Shown piece by piece: positions 9,023 through 18,338 of a stretch of DNA of 64,000 nucleotides. Under the pieces are notes generated by a model, which worked only from the letters and a program-made list of their open reading frames with translations, was not told the DNA's origin and did not search any database. This stretch comes from JAVSMW01 sp032027005. GTDB lineage: Bacteria > Bacillota > Thermincolia > Thermincolales > UBA2595. The DNA lies in contig JAVSMW010000015.1 of NCBI GenBank assembly GCA_032027005.1, positions 1-64,000 of the forward strand, read 5' to 3'. Each line of letters starts with the position of its first letter. The stretch's first letter is position 1. Position numbers and translations under genes: made by a program.

Positions 9023-10990
9023 ATGAAACCGATGGTCGGGACAGCAATTGTCGGGAATGGACGGATACTTACAGAAATTAACGGCTCCGGGGAACTCTAT
9101 CGATTGTTTTGGCCCAGTATTGACACCTACCAGCAGGTGCATCATACCTGGCCTACTGTGTTAAGCCCAATTTTTGGGGACCGGGCAGTCCGCCTGGATG
9201 ACGAAAATCTCTGGGAAATTGCCCAGGATTACCTCAATGATACCAATATCCTGATTACCGAAGCCAAGTCCAGACGCGGCAATTTTAGAGCGACTACCCT
9301 TGATTTTGTAGTTCCTGACCGGGATATCATGGTCAGGGTTTTTGAATTCAGCAACAGGTCCGAGGAGTCTGTACCGCTTACTGTTTTATATTACGGTTCC
9401 TGGCACATCAATGAAGGGAATCTCAATAATGGAACAAGTTTTGATGATAACAGCGATATTTTGTTTCATTACAAGCGGGATACCTGGCTGGCGGTAGCCG
9501 GAGGCAGCGGTCCTGCCGCATACCAATGTGGTTGGTGTGAGGATAATTCATACAGTGGTATGCTCAACGGAAGCCGCCTTTCTATGGCCCCGGACGGCTG
9601 CCAGGCGTGGGATTTGGGGCTCCTCGAGCCCGCCCAAAGCAGATCTGTGGCCATTTACCTGGCAGCAGGGCACAACCGGGCGGAAGCAGAAGAAAATATT
9701 TTTTATGCCCGGCAGCAAGGTTGGGACGGTTTGTTAAAAGAAACTTCGGAGCATTGGGTGACATACCTCCGGCAGGCTAATGATCTTCCGTTGCCGGGGG
9801 AAATCAAGAGGATTTATCTGCGTTCCGTAATGGTATTAAAATTGCTGATGAACCGTGAGTCCGGCGGAATTATTGCAGCTCCGGAGTTTGATGAAACATA
9901 CCGGTCCAGCGGCGGTTACGGTTATTGCTGGCCCAGGGACGGGGCCTTTATTGCCCAGGCTATGTTAAAGGCGGGTTACCATGAATACACCCGCGCTTTT
10001 TACCATTGGGCTGCCAATTGTCAGAACCTGGATGGCAGCTGGTCTCAGAGATATTATTCTGATGGGGCGTTAGCACCGGGCTGGGGCGATCAGATTGATG
10101 AGACAGGCAGTGTCCTCTGGGGAATCTGGGAATATTATCAGGAAACTAAGAATAAAAATTTTTTGGCAGACATGTGGCCCACGGTTGATAAGGCTGTTGG
10201 CTTTATATTGGATTTTATGGAGGATGGCTCCGGACTTCCGGGCCTATCATGGGATCTCTGGGAAGAACGCTTCGGAGTCCATGCATACTCCTGTGCAGCA
10301 GTTTGTGCCGGTCTGCGGGGAGCAGGGCAGATAGCCGGGGCAACCGGCAGGACCGAATTGGCTGATAAGTGGCTTGCAATAGCTGCCAGGCTCAATGAGA
10401 AAATAAAAGAGTATTTCTGGGATGCGGATGTGGCAAGATATCTGCGCACCGGATGGTTGAGTGTCCATTATGATGAATTTGCCAGGCGGCAGAGCGGTGG
10501 GGAGAGAGTCCGGGAACTGGCAGGCCCTAAAGGTCAGATTACCCACCTGGTTTTTGGTGACGACAGGGCGGATATATCCCTGCTTGGTTTGGCTGTGCCT
10601 TTTGAAGTACTTAGTCCGGCAGACGAGGGTATGCAAAAAACTTTTGAGCATCTCGTGAAATGCCTGACCAACCCAGATGTTGGCGGTATTCATCGTTATG
10701 TCGGGGACAATTATATTGGTGGTAACCCCTGGGTTTTAACTACACTCTGGCTGGGCCTTTTTGAAGCTATCCTGGGTAAATGGGATGCTGCTGCAGGGCG
10801 CCTGGACTGGGCCGTTCTGCACAGGACTGCCCTTGGATTTCTGCCCGAACAGGTTGACCGGCATCATGGGCATGCTGCCTGGGTAGTTCCTTTGGCTTGG
10901 TCTCACGCGATGTATATTTTATTAGTCAATTTTTTATCACAGGCGAATAAAGTGAAACTTACTTCAGATGGAGCTTTTTTCTCCATCTGA
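9023..10990 (+). CDS. Glycoside hydrolase family 15 (glucoamylase/glucodextranase-like)
   Basis: An exo-acting alpha-glucan hydrolase, 655 residues. An N-terminal beta-sandwich (about residues 1-260) is followed by an (alpha/alpha)6 barrel. GH15 signatures are visible: YCWPRDGAFIAQAMLKAGY, WSQRYYSDG, and GWGDQIDETGSVLWGIWEYY, whose Glu would be the general acid; FLPEQVD...GHAAWVVPLAWSHAMY carries the candidate general base. There is no signal peptide, so it should act inside the cell, probably releasing glucose from storage glucan. The last dozen residues (KVKLTSDGAFFSI) are encoded by repeat family II, so the original C-terminus has been replaced or extended. It lies upstream of a debranching enzyme and near a glucokinase. 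Confidence 0.9.
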   Translation: MKPMVGTAIVGNGRILTEINGSGELYRLFWPSIDTYQQVHHTWPTVLSPIFGDRAVRLDDENLWEIAQDYLNDTNILITEAKSRRGNFRATTLDFVVPDRDIMVRVFEFSNRSEESVPLTVLYYGSWHINEGNLNNGTSFDDNSDILFHYKRDTWLAVAGGSGPAAYQCGWCEDNSYSGMLNGSRLSMAPDGCQAWDLGLLEPAQSRSVAIYLAAGHNRAEAEENIFYARQQGWDGLLKETSEHWVTYLRQANDLPLPGEIKRIYLRSVMVLKLLMNRESGGIIAAPEFDETYRSSGGYGYCWPRDGAFIAQAMLKAGYHEYTRAFYHWAANCQNLDGSWSQRYYSDGALAPGWGDQIDETGSVLWGIWEYYQETKNKNFLADMWPTVDKAVGFILDFMEDGSGLPGLSWDLWEERFGVHAYSCAAVCAGLRGAGQIAGATGRTELADKWLAIAARLNEKIKEYFWDADVARYLRTGWLSVHYDEFARRQSGGERVRELAGPKGQITHLVFGDDRADISLLGLAVPFEVLSPADEGMQKTFEHLVKCLTNPDVGGIHRYVGDNYIGGNPWVLTTLWLGLFEAILGKWDAAAGRLDWAVLHRTALGFLPEQVDRHHGHAAWVVPLAWSHAMYILLVNFLSQANKVKLTSDGAFFSI

Positions 10991-11082
10991 AGTTTAGTTG
11001 AACTTATCCAGGGGCTTAGCGCCACTTATCCCCCGCTCACAGAAGCGGGAGTTTAATGGCGGTTAGCCATCGGGCAAACTTT
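10948..11082 (+). repeat. Dispersed hairpin-rich repeat family II, copy 2 (plus)
   Basis: Inverted relative to the copy at 7412-7543. It contains a near-perfect hairpin CTTCAGATGGAG-ctttttt-CTCCATCTGAAG and a second hairpin CCCGCTcacagaAGCGGG. It overlaps the last codons of the GH15 gene and fills the gap to the debranching enzyme gene. No open frame of its own is likely. Confidence 0.75.
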
Positions 11083-11121
11083 AGGCCGTCCTGGTTTGAC
11101 TGCCGGATAGGAGGGGAAACA

Positions 11122-13101
11122 ATGATTTTCAGTCGCGAGGAACTGGGTAATTTTGAAAGCAGCATCGATAAGCAGTGGGTTGTCTCCAACGGTTTAGGTG
11201 GTTATGCCTCATCTACCATCACAGGCACCAATACCAGTAAATATCACGGCTTGTTGTTTGCCGCCCTTAGGCCGCCAGGTGAAAGAACTTTATTACTGGC
11301 CAAACTTGATGACGAGATTGAGATTAACGGATCTGCCTATGCTTTGGGCAGCAATCATACCGGCACAGGGGTATTCCCGTCCGGTTATCTGCACCTGCAG
11401 AGTTTTGAACTGCGGCCTTATCCGACCTACACCTATGCTATTATGGATACATTAGTGGAAAAGGTTATCTTTATGATCAGGGAAACCAATACTACTGTTG
11501 TTCGTTACACGATTTACGCCGGCAGGGGGACTTCTGTGAAATTAAAAGTTACCCCCTTTGTGAACTGCCGGCATTACCACCATACCACCAGGAAAAATGA
11601 CTGGCCCTTTAACTCAACGGCGGGGGAAAAAGATGTTCTGATTGAAGCCTACCCTGGGGCACCTAAACTCAACCTGTATTCTGATAAAGCCCTTTATGTA
11701 CCCGGCCGGGGCTACTGGTTTGAAGGCCTTTTTTACAGCCAGGAGGACCGCCGGGGACTCGATCCCTGGGAAGATCACTTTATGCCCGGTCATTTTGAAA
11801 TTGAGCTGGTTAATGGTGAAACCTTTGCCATCACCGCCTCTACCGATGGAGAAAAACCCGTCAGCAACCCCTTGCTGGAACAGGTTGGTGCTGAACGGAG
11901 ACTGGTTACACTGGTTGAGCAGGCCGGTTTTCAAGAGGAATTTACCAACAGGCTCATCTTGGCGGCAGATTCCTTTATTGTGAACCGGGAGTCGACGGGA
12001 GCCAAAACGATTATCGCCGGTTATCCATGGTTTACCGATTGGGGCCGGGACACTATGATTGCCCTGCCCGGGCTCACCCTGGTAACCAGGAGATTTGCTG
12101 AAGCCAGGGAAATTTTGCTTACTTTTGCCAAGTATTGTGATCACGGCCTCATCCCCAATATGTTTCCCGATCAGGGGGAAAAGCCGTTGTATAACACTGT
12201 AGATGCTTCTCTTTGGTTTTTTCACGCGGTTTCCAGGTATATAGCCTACACGGGGGATAATGCCTTCATCAAAGAATCAATTTACCCTGTGCTGAAAGAA
12301 ATTGTTAACAGCTACCGCCTGGGGACTCTTTTTAATATTAAAATGGATAAAGACGGGCTGATTTCAGCCGGAGAACATGGTCAACAGCTGACCTGGATGG
12401 ATGCCAAGGTTAACGATTGGGTAGTTACACCAAGGCATGGCAAGCCTGTGGAGATAAATGCCCTGTGGTATAATGCCCTGCACGTGATCAGCAAGCTGGC
12501 CAAAACTTATGGAGACAAACCGGAGGACTACTTGGAACTGGCTAAAACAGTCCAGGTTAGTTTTAATCAGAAATTTTGGAACCATGAGGCAAAATGCCTC
12601 TTTGATTTGATTTCCGAAAACGGACCTGATCCGGCTGTCCGACCAAACCAAATCCTGGCCGTGGCCTTAACATATTCACCATTGGATCACAGCAGGCAGG
12701 TCGATGTGGTGAACAAGGTTTGGCGGGACTTATATTTTTCCTATGGACTGCGCAGTTTGTCTCCATCATCACCGGAGTACCGCGGCAGATATATGGGGGG
12801 CGTAGTGCAGCGCGACGGAGCATATCACCAGGGAACAGGCTGGGCTTGGCTGATTGGGCCATTTATAACTGCTTTCCGGCGGGTACACGGTTTTTCTGCG
12901 GAGAGCAAGACCATTGCCGAAAGATTTATCGACCCCTTAAAAGCCCATTTACGGCACCATGGGGTGGGCTCGATTTCGGAAATTTTTGACGGTGATCCGC
13001 CTCATGCCCCCAAAGGCTGCTATGCCCAGGCCTGGAGTGTGGCTGAGGTTTTACGGACCTATGTGGAAGATATTTTGGGGATATCTCCGGAAAAAAAATA
13101 A
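11122..13101 (+). CDS. Glycogen debranching enzyme (amylo-alpha-1,6-glucosidase type)
   Basis: A protein of 659 residues with the two-domain architecture of bacterial/archaeal GDE proteins. An N-terminal substrate-binding domain (WVVSNGLGGYASSTITGTNT, KYHGLL) is followed by the GH133-type catalytic barrel (GYPWFTDWGRDTMIALPGL, QLTWMDAKVNDWVVTPRHGK, PVEINALWYNAL). It hydrolyses alpha-1,6 branch points of glycogen, releasing glucose. ATG 11122 has AGGAGGGG upstream; the open frame before it comes from repeat family II and should be ignored. It lies downstream of the GH15 gene, so the two enzymes plausibly degrade the same intracellular glucan. Confidence 0.92.
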   Translation: MIFSREELGNFESSIDKQWVVSNGLGGYASSTITGTNTSKYHGLLFAALRPPGERTLLLAKLDDEIEINGSAYALGSNHTGTGVFPSGYLHLQSFELRPYPTYTYAIMDTLVEKVIFMIRETNTTVVRYTIYAGRGTSVKLKVTPFVNCRHYHHTTRKNDWPFNSTAGEKDVLIEAYPGAPKLNLYSDKALYVPGRGYWFEGLFYSQEDRRGLDPWEDHFMPGHFEIELVNGETFAITASTDGEKPVSNPLLEQVGAERRLVTLVEQAGFQEEFTNRLILAADSFIVNRESTGAKTIIAGYPWFTDWGRDTMIALPGLTLVTRRFAEAREILLTFAKYCDHGLIPNMFPDQGEKPLYNTVDASLWFFHAVSRYIAYTGDNAFIKESIYPVLKEIVNSYRLGTLFNIKMDKDGLISAGEHGQQLTWMDAKVNDWVVTPRHGKPVEINALWYNALHVISKLAKTYGDKPEDYLELAKTVQVSFNQKFWNHEAKCLFDLISENGPDPAVRPNQILAVALTYSPLDHSRQVDVVNKVWRDLYFSYGLRSLSPSSPEYRGRYMGGVVQRDGAYHQGTGWAWLIGPFITAFRRVHGFSAESKTIAERFIDPLKAHLRHHGVGSISEIFDGDPPHAPKGCYAQAWSVAEVLRTYVEDILGISPEKK

Positions 13102-13125
13102 ATTATGCTGTGAGGGGGAATTTCT

Positions 13126-14199
13126 ATGAAAAATTCAGTGGATTTGAATAATCTTGATGCCATTCTGGCTAATGACCCCGGCAGGATGCTGGAAGCACTC
13201 CGGAATTTACCGGAACAATGCCAGGAAGCCCTGGAAATTGGGCGCAAAGTAAATATACCGGCTGGTTATGCCGAAATATCAAATATTGTTGTCACCGGTT
13301 TGGGCGGTTCGGCCATCGGCGGAGATTTTCTGCGCTTATTTGTCGGTGACCGCATAGGGGTGCCGGTGATTATTAACCGGGATTATACCCTGCCGAAATT
13401 TATTGATGCCAAAACTCTGATTTTTACAGTCAGTTACTCAGGGAATACAGAAGAAACCCTGAGTGCATATGCGGAAGCCAGAGAAAAAGGGGCCAAGATA
13501 GTAGCCTTGACAAATGGCGGACAGCTGCGGCAGTTGGCTGAAGCGGACGGGATGCCGGTAATTGTGGTACCGGCCGGGATCTCACCCCGGGCAGCCACGG
13601 GCTACCTGCTGATCCCAACTTTGGCCGTACTTGAAAGCATAAGTTTGATTAATGATCTGGATAATCAAATTTCGGACCTGACTACAGCTTTAAAGACACT
13701 AAGAGATAAATTGCAGCCTGAGACACCGGCTGACCGGAACCCGGCCAAGCAGTTGGCTGGAAGGTTTTACGGCAAGCTGCCTGTGATCTGGGCAGCCAGC
13801 GGCAATACTGAGGTGGTGGCTACCAGGTGGAAGGGGCAAATTAACGAAAATGCCAAAGCACCGGCCTACTGGAATATTTTCCCAGAACTTAATCATAACG
13901 AAATAGTTGGCTTTGAGGAGCCTGCAGAATTGCTCAAGAACCTGGAAATCGTAATGCTGCGTGATCAGAATGACCACCCGCGGGTTCAGAAGCGGATGGA
14001 AGTCAGCCGCGAAATAATTCAAGATGTAGTCAGTGGGGTGACTGAAGTGTGGTCAGAGGGCGAATCCCGGTTGGCCAGGCTGTTTACCCTCACCTATATC
14101 GGAGACTTCACCAGTGTCTACCTCGCCACCTTATACGGCATCGACCCTACTCCTGTGAAGAACATAGATTTCCTGAAAAACAAACTCGCTCAAGGATAA
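13126..14199 (+). CDS. Bifunctional phosphoglucose/phosphomannose isomerase
   Basis: A SIS-domain isomerase of 357 residues of the archaeal/Firmicute PGI/PMI type, shorter than classical PGI. First SIS domain: VVTGLGGSAIGGDFLR near residue 55, then the sugar-phosphate loop SYSGNTEETL. The second domain contains GNTEVVATRWKGQINENAK and PELNHNEIVGFE, whose His and Glu are characteristic. It interconverts glucose-6-phosphate and fructose-6-phosphate and probably also mannose-6-phosphate. It starts 25 bases after the debranching enzyme and supplies the step between the glucokinase product and glycolysis. Confidence 0.92.
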   Translation: MKNSVDLNNLDAILANDPGRMLEALRNLPEQCQEALEIGRKVNIPAGYAEISNIVVTGLGGSAIGGDFLRLFVGDRIGVPVIINRDYTLPKFIDAKTLIFTVSYSGNTEETLSAYAEAREKGAKIVALTNGGQLRQLAEADGMPVIVVPAGISPRAATGYLLIPTLAVLESISLINDLDNQISDLTTALKTLRDKLQPETPADRNPAKQLAGRFYGKLPVIWAASGNTEVVATRWKGQINENAKAPAYWNIFPELNHNEIVGFEEPAELLKNLEIVMLRDQNDHPRVQKRMEVSREIIQDVVSGVTEVWSEGESRLARLFTLTYIGDFTSVYLATLYGIDPTPVKNIDFLKNKLAQG

Positions 14200-14663
14200 T
14201 TAAAAGAAGCATAGTCGTGATATGGGGACTAAAAAGAAGACGCAGAGATTACAGAGCACACAGAGGGCGCAGAGGAAACAATATGTACATCAGCTCCGTT
14301 ACTTCTTTCTGCTCCTCTGAGTCTCTTTCAAAATCCTTACCGAAACGATTTTTATAGTTTACGAGATGCTATCATAGTAGGCCCTCGGAAATGGTTAAAG
14401 CCGGACAACAAGAAAATATACCACAGAGTGCGCAGAGACTTAGTGCTAAACCAGAAATTATTTTTTAACAACTGTGGTACAATTACTTCTTTGTAATTGC
14501 TTTTAATATCTTTCTCTGCGTCCTTTGCGACCTCCACTTCCTCCGCGTTTTCTTTTTGGACCGGATAAAGTGGAGGAAAATAGAAAAAGTCCAATGCGCC
14601 AAGCCTTGAGCATAAAGGTAACTTAACTTCCGAGAGACTTAAGTGATTTTGTAGGAGGAAAAA
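14200..14663. other. Non-coding spacer with CTCTGCG-type inverted repeats
   Basis: No gene is supported. It contains purine-rich GACGCAGAGATTACAGAGCA and ACAGAGGGCGCAGAGG, later ACCACAGAGTGCGCAGAGAC, and, on the other strand, TTTCTCTGCGTCCTTTGCGA and CCTCCACTTCCTCCGCG. The G-rich and C-rich forms are approximate inverted copies. An ATACCACAGAG / AACTGTGGTA pair lies inside. This resembles the degenerate CTCTGCG repeats scattered through many bacterial genomes; its function is unknown. Confidence 0.45.
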
Positions 14664-15401
14664 ATGATCAAGCCCGTAGCAGATTTACATATTCATACTA
14701 TCAGCAGCGGCCACGCTTATAGCACGGTTGGGGAGATTTTCGATGCAGCCAGGCTTAAAGGGCTGCAGATGATTGCCATCACCGACCATGGACCGGCAAT
14801 ACCTGGTGGCCCGCACCTTTATCATTTTGGGAATCTGCGGGTCCTGCCCGCTGAAATAGGCGGCCTCAGGATTTTGAAAGGTGTGGAAGCCAATATCATT
14901 AATGAACAGGGAGAACTGGACATGCCGGTATCTTATCTTGAGCGGCTGGATATTGTTCTAGCCGGATTCCACGCACCTTGTTTCCCTTCTAACGACCGCG
15001 AAATTTGTACACGGGCTATGCTGAATGCCATCAAAAACCCTTATGTAGACATCGTTGTACATCCCGGAAATCCTGAGTTTCCTGTTGATTTTGAGCAAGT
15101 TGTAAAAGCGGCCGCCGAACAGGGGGTTCCTTTGGAGCTAAATAACAGCTCATTTTGTGGCAGCCGCCGGGGAAGTGAACATCACTGCCCTGTGGTAGCT
15201 GAGTTAATTGCCCATTACGGAGCCCTGACTGTCATTGACAGTGACGCTCATTTTGCAGGTGATGTAGGAAAATTCGACCAGGCCTTGGAAACGGTGCAAA
15301 ATGCAGGTGTGCGCCCTGAGCAGGTCTTAAATACCTCGGTGGAAAAAGTTTTAAAATATTTAGCAGAAAGAAGGAATTTGCGTCAGGCAGACTTAAGATA
15401 A
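14664..15401 (+). CDS. PHP-domain phosphoesterase (YcdX-like)
   Basis: A 245-residue metal-dependent phosphoesterase of the PHP superfamily. Metal-ligand motifs run in order: DLHIHT near residue 7, ITDHGP, the Glu of KGVEANI, GFHAP, VHPGNPEF and DSDAHFAG. This is the single-domain YcdX type, whose physiological substrate is not settled. AGGAGG lies 6 bases before ATG 14664. It sits between the sugar isomerase and the glucokinase, so a phosphosugar substrate is conceivable but unproven. A second PHP protein is encoded at 19549-20292. Confidence 0.85.
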   Translation: MIKPVADLHIHTISSGHAYSTVGEIFDAARLKGLQMIAITDHGPAIPGGPHLYHFGNLRVLPAEIGGLRILKGVEANIINEQGELDMPVSYLERLDIVLAGFHAPCFPSNDREICTRAMLNAIKNPYVDIVVHPGNPEFPVDFEQVVKAAAEQGVPLELNNSSFCGSRRGSEHHCPVVAELIAHYGALTVIDSDAHFAGDVGKFDQALETVQNAGVRPEQVLNTSVEKVLKYLAERRNLRQADLR

Positions 15402-15429
15402 ACATTAAGTTTAACCCGAAGCGGAGATG

Positions 15430-16392
15430 ATGAAATTGCATGAACTAATTATCGGAGTTGACCTGGGTGGGACCAATATCAAGGGAGCACTGTTAGATAA
15501 ACAGGGCAGTATCATTATCAAAGACCAGAAATCCACCCAGGCTAATGCTGGGCCTGAAGCTGTAGCCAGGAGAATGTCTGAGATGATCTCTTCTCTCGAA
15601 GGGATAGCGGCCTCGAAGGGAGCCCAGGTATTGGGTATCGGCATAGGAGTGCCGGGGCAGCCTAATTCGCGCCTGGGCACAGTTGTATTTGCTCCTAACC
15701 TGCGCTGGCGGAACGTACCTCTGGTTAAATACCTGCATGGTGCGACCGGCCTGCCCATATTTCTGGAAAATGACGCTAATATGGCGGCCTTGGGAGAACA
15801 GTGGCTTGGTGCCGGCCGGGGCGCGCTGAACATGGTTATGATCACAATCGGTACAGGCATTGGCGGGGGGCTGATTATTAATGGCCGCCTGTACAGTGGG
15901 GGCAGCGGCACAGCCGGGGAAATCGGCCATACTGTCATAGACCCCAATGGACCGTTGTGCAGTTGTGGGCGGAGGGGCTGCCTGGAAACCATGACTTCAG
16001 CCACAGCGATGATCAGAATGGCCAGAGAGGCCATAGATTCGGGTGAGGTTTCAGTGTTAAGCAAGGCGGAAAACCTGGAGGCCAGGGATATAATTAGGGC
16101 TGCCCAGGCCGGGGACAAAGTTGCGGACCGGATTATCAATAATGCCGCTTATTACCTGGGGCTGGGGCTGGGCAATGTGATAAATCTCCTGAACCCCGAT
16201 ACAATTGTGGTTGGCGGGGGTGTTTCCCGGGCCGGGGAAATTCTCTTTGCTCCCTTAAGAGCAAATACCGCTCTCCATTCCCTGGAGTCAGCAGGACAGG
16301 CAGTCAAAATTGTTCCGGCAGAATTGGGCAATGATGCCGGATGTATTGGGGCGGCGGCCCTTGTCCGGCAGGAAACCTCCCTAAAAAAGTAG
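15430..16392 (+). CDS. ROK-family glucokinase
   Basis: ATP-dependent sugar kinase of about 320 residues. Phosphate loop GVDLGGTNIKGALL near residue 9, GIGVPGQPN, catalytic Asp in LENDANMAALGE, GTGIGGGLIINGRLY, and the zinc-binding ROK signature GEIGHTVI followed by CSCGRRGCLE. This fits the glucokinase branch (glucose to glucose-6-phosphate). Start choice is uncertain: ATGATG at 15427-15432 sits very close to GGAG; ATG 15430 is given. It lies 25 bases after the PHP gene and is followed by a good terminator, closing the carbohydrate block. It would phosphorylate the glucose set free by the GH15 and debranching enzymes. Confidence 0.9.
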   Translation: MKLHELIIGVDLGGTNIKGALLDKQGSIIIKDQKSTQANAGPEAVARRMSEMISSLEGIAASKGAQVLGIGIGVPGQPNSRLGTVVFAPNLRWRNVPLVKYLHGATGLPIFLENDANMAALGEQWLGAGRGALNMVMITIGTGIGGGLIINGRLYSGGSGTAGEIGHTVIDPNGPLCSCGRRGCLETMTSATAMIRMAREAIDSGEVSVLSKAENLEARDIIRAAQAGDKVADRIINNAAYYLGLGLGNVINLLNPDTIVVGGGVSRAGEILFAPLRANTALHSLESAGQAVKIVPAELGNDAGCIGAAALVRQETSLKK

Positions 16393-16468
16393 TGCCATCA
16401 TTTTTAGTGAAAGTAGCAAAAGATGACAAGTCATAGATTAACTGCGGGTACATTATATAAGAGGCGGC

Positions 16469-16510
16469 AAACCCCTATGGTCGTGGGCTTCGGCCGTTAA
16501 AGGGGTTTTT
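16469..16510 (+). terminator. Intrinsic terminator after glucokinase
   Basis: AAACCCCT (16469-16476) pairs with AGGGGTTT (16501-16508), with an inner GGGCTTCGGCC hairpin, followed by T residues. Confidence 0.85.
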
Positions 16511-16616
16511 GTTACTTTTTATACATTTTTTAAAATTGAATTTACAGGAAATAGAGGAAAAGATTGAAAAATACCGAATAACGTAATTTAAAGTATTTTT
16601 TATACGAGGTGATCAA

Positions 16617-18248
16617 ATGCTGAAGGGAAAGTATCCACTTAACCTGATCGAGAGGTTAGGCCTGGAGGGACACATATTTTTGAAGTTAAGTTTTAATATC
16701 AAATATGTTTTTCCTGCGATTTATGTAAGTTTATTTTCCTTTTTAGTACCTTCCGTACTGTATCAGGGAAAATGGAACAGCATGAGTACTATAGTTCTGA
16801 CTGTTTCACTCATTGGACTGATAGTTAATGTTATACTGGGCAGTAAAGTTTCAGCATTGAAAAGCTTCTCGGCAATTTTACAGCCTGTTTGGGCTTATCT
16901 GACAACGATTATTTTCGGTGTGGTTTCCGGAATCAGTGTTCGTGACTGGCTTTTGGCACTGGTTTTCGTGGTTTTCGGGGCAGTATGCTGGTGGATTATC
17001 AGTGCCGGTATGGCCAATGCCCTTCGTTCGATCCTTAATGGGATAGATTTAGCCGTGAGAGACCAGAGCCAAAGAATAAACTTAAGAATTAAGCGGAATG
17101 ATGAAATTGGTATACTGGCTTCTAAGTTAAACAGGTTTTTTGATGAACGGGAGAAGTATTTATCCGTAATCTCTGAACACGCCTGGGTTTTAGACGAGAC
17201 AAGCCGGGACATCAACACTAATTTCCAGGCCTCCTCACAGGCCACAGAGCAGGTTGCCAACGCTGTGGAACAGGTTACCAGAGGCTCTGTGGAACAGGCC
17301 AGGCATTTATCAGAAATAGCAGAAATTATGAAGCAGGTTAGGCAGGCGGTAGAGCAGGTTGCCACAGGTGCCGGAGACCAGGGCCGGGAAATTCAGGATA
17401 TTTTAGAACTTATCAAATCGATAGCCGGCAAAATGGATGAAACTTCTCAAATTCTGGTTAAGGCTAAGGAGACTACTGTTGTTAACAATCAAAATGCTCA
17501 AAATGGTGTGGATGCTGTAAAGAGAACAGAAGAAGTCATGACCCAGATAAAAACTTCAGTTCTGCAGACAGCAGACAAGATTCGCGGTCTTGGGGAGCAA
17601 TCAGAGAAAATAGGTCAGATTATTCAGGTCATAGACGATATTGCGGAACAAACAAACCTCCTTGCTCTAAATGCTGCTATAGAGGCTGCGCGGGCAGGAG
17701 AACATGGCAAAGGTTTTGCAGTTGTGGCAGATGAGGTGCGCAAACTCGCCGAAAGGTGCAGTAAAGCGACTAAAGAGACTGCAGATTTAATTACCAGGAT
17801 TCAACATGAGACTGATATAGCTGTAAAGTCCACGCAAACTGCCTCAGAGCAGGTCAAAGTGGGTGAAGCACAGGCCCAGGAAGCCCAGCTGGCTTTAAAT
17901 CAAATTGTGCAAGGTGCGCAGAATTCAAGCCGAAATGCAGGCAGGACTGCTGAAATGATAGAAGAAATGCTGCAGGACAGCAAAGAAATAGAACGGGCGG
18001 TTACGAGTGTAGCAACTGTAGCAGTGCAAAATGCGGCAGTCTCCCAACAGATGACAGCTTCCGCTGAACAAGTTGATTCAGCTGTTGGGAATATTGCCGC
18101 CACTTCACAACAAAATGCGGCCGCTGCCCAGGAAGTGGCTGCTTCCACTGTGGAGTTAAGTAATTCTGTGCAAGAAATGGCTTCCTCAAGCGAAAAGTTA
18201 TCTGGTGTGTGTCAGGAACTGCGGAACCTGGTCATTAAATATAACTAA
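16617..18248 (+). CDS. Methyl-accepting chemotaxis protein without a periplasmic domain
   Basis: A chemoreceptor of 543 residues. The N-terminal ~130 residues are four hydrophobic segments with only short loops (FPAIYVSLFSFLVPSVLY; TIVLTVSLIGLIVNVIL; VWAYLTTIIFGVVSGISV; LLALVFVVFGAVCWWIISAG), so there is no usual ligand-binding domain. A HAMP-like linker follows (NDEIGILASKLNRFF), then a long coiled coil with the invariant hairpin tip IIQVIDDIAEQTNLLALNAA and IEAARAGEHGKGFAVVADEV. It would signal to CheA/CheW; sensing is probably of membrane or cytoplasmic cues. There is no pentapeptide tether at the C-terminus. GAGGTG precedes ATG 16617. Likely monocistronic, with terminators on both sides. 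Confidence 0.95.
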   Translation: MLKGKYPLNLIERLGLEGHIFLKLSFNIKYVFPAIYVSLFSFLVPSVLYQGKWNSMSTIVLTVSLIGLIVNVILGSKVSALKSFSAILQPVWAYLTTIIFGVVSGISVRDWLLALVFVVFGAVCWWIISAGMANALRSILNGIDLAVRDQSQRINLRIKRNDEIGILASKLNRFFDEREKYLSVISEHAWVLDETSRDINTNFQASSQATEQVANAVEQVTRGSVEQARHLSEIAEIMKQVRQAVEQVATGAGDQGREIQDILELIKSIAGKMDETSQILVKAKETTVVNNQNAQNGVDAVKRTEEVMTQIKTSVLQTADKIRGLGEQSEKIGQIIQVIDDIAEQTNLLALNAAIEAARAGEHGKGFAVVADEVRKLAERCSKATKETADLITRIQHETDIAVKSTQTASEQVKVGEAQAQEAQLALNQIVQGAQNSSRNAGRTAEMIEEMLQDSKEIERAVTSVATVAVQNAAVSQQMTASAEQVDSAVGNIAATSQQNAAAAQEVAASTVELSNSVQEMASSSEKLSGVCQELRNLVIKYN

Positions 18249-18275
18249 GCGGGATAGCTGGTTATAATAGGGTTT

Positions 18276-18312
18276 AAGAGGTCATTGTGTAGAACACTTT
18301 GCCTCTTTTTTA
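18276..18312 (+). terminator. Intrinsic terminator after chemoreceptor gene
   Basis: AAGAGG (18276-18281) and CCTCTT (18302-18307) form the stem, followed by a T run. Confidence 0.75.
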
Positions 18313-18338
18313 TTTCAAATCATGAAATGGAAGGGGGA

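Noticed and set aside
11056..11121. Upstream extension of the debranching enzyme (MAVSHRANFRPSWF...)
   Set aside because: It is encoded by repeat family II and lacks a ribosome binding site; AGGAGGGG before ATG 11122 decides the start.
14200..14663. Coding frames in the spacer between PGI/PMI and PHP genes
   Set aside because: The frames coincide with CTCTGCG-type repeats, have no ribosome binding sites and unnatural composition.
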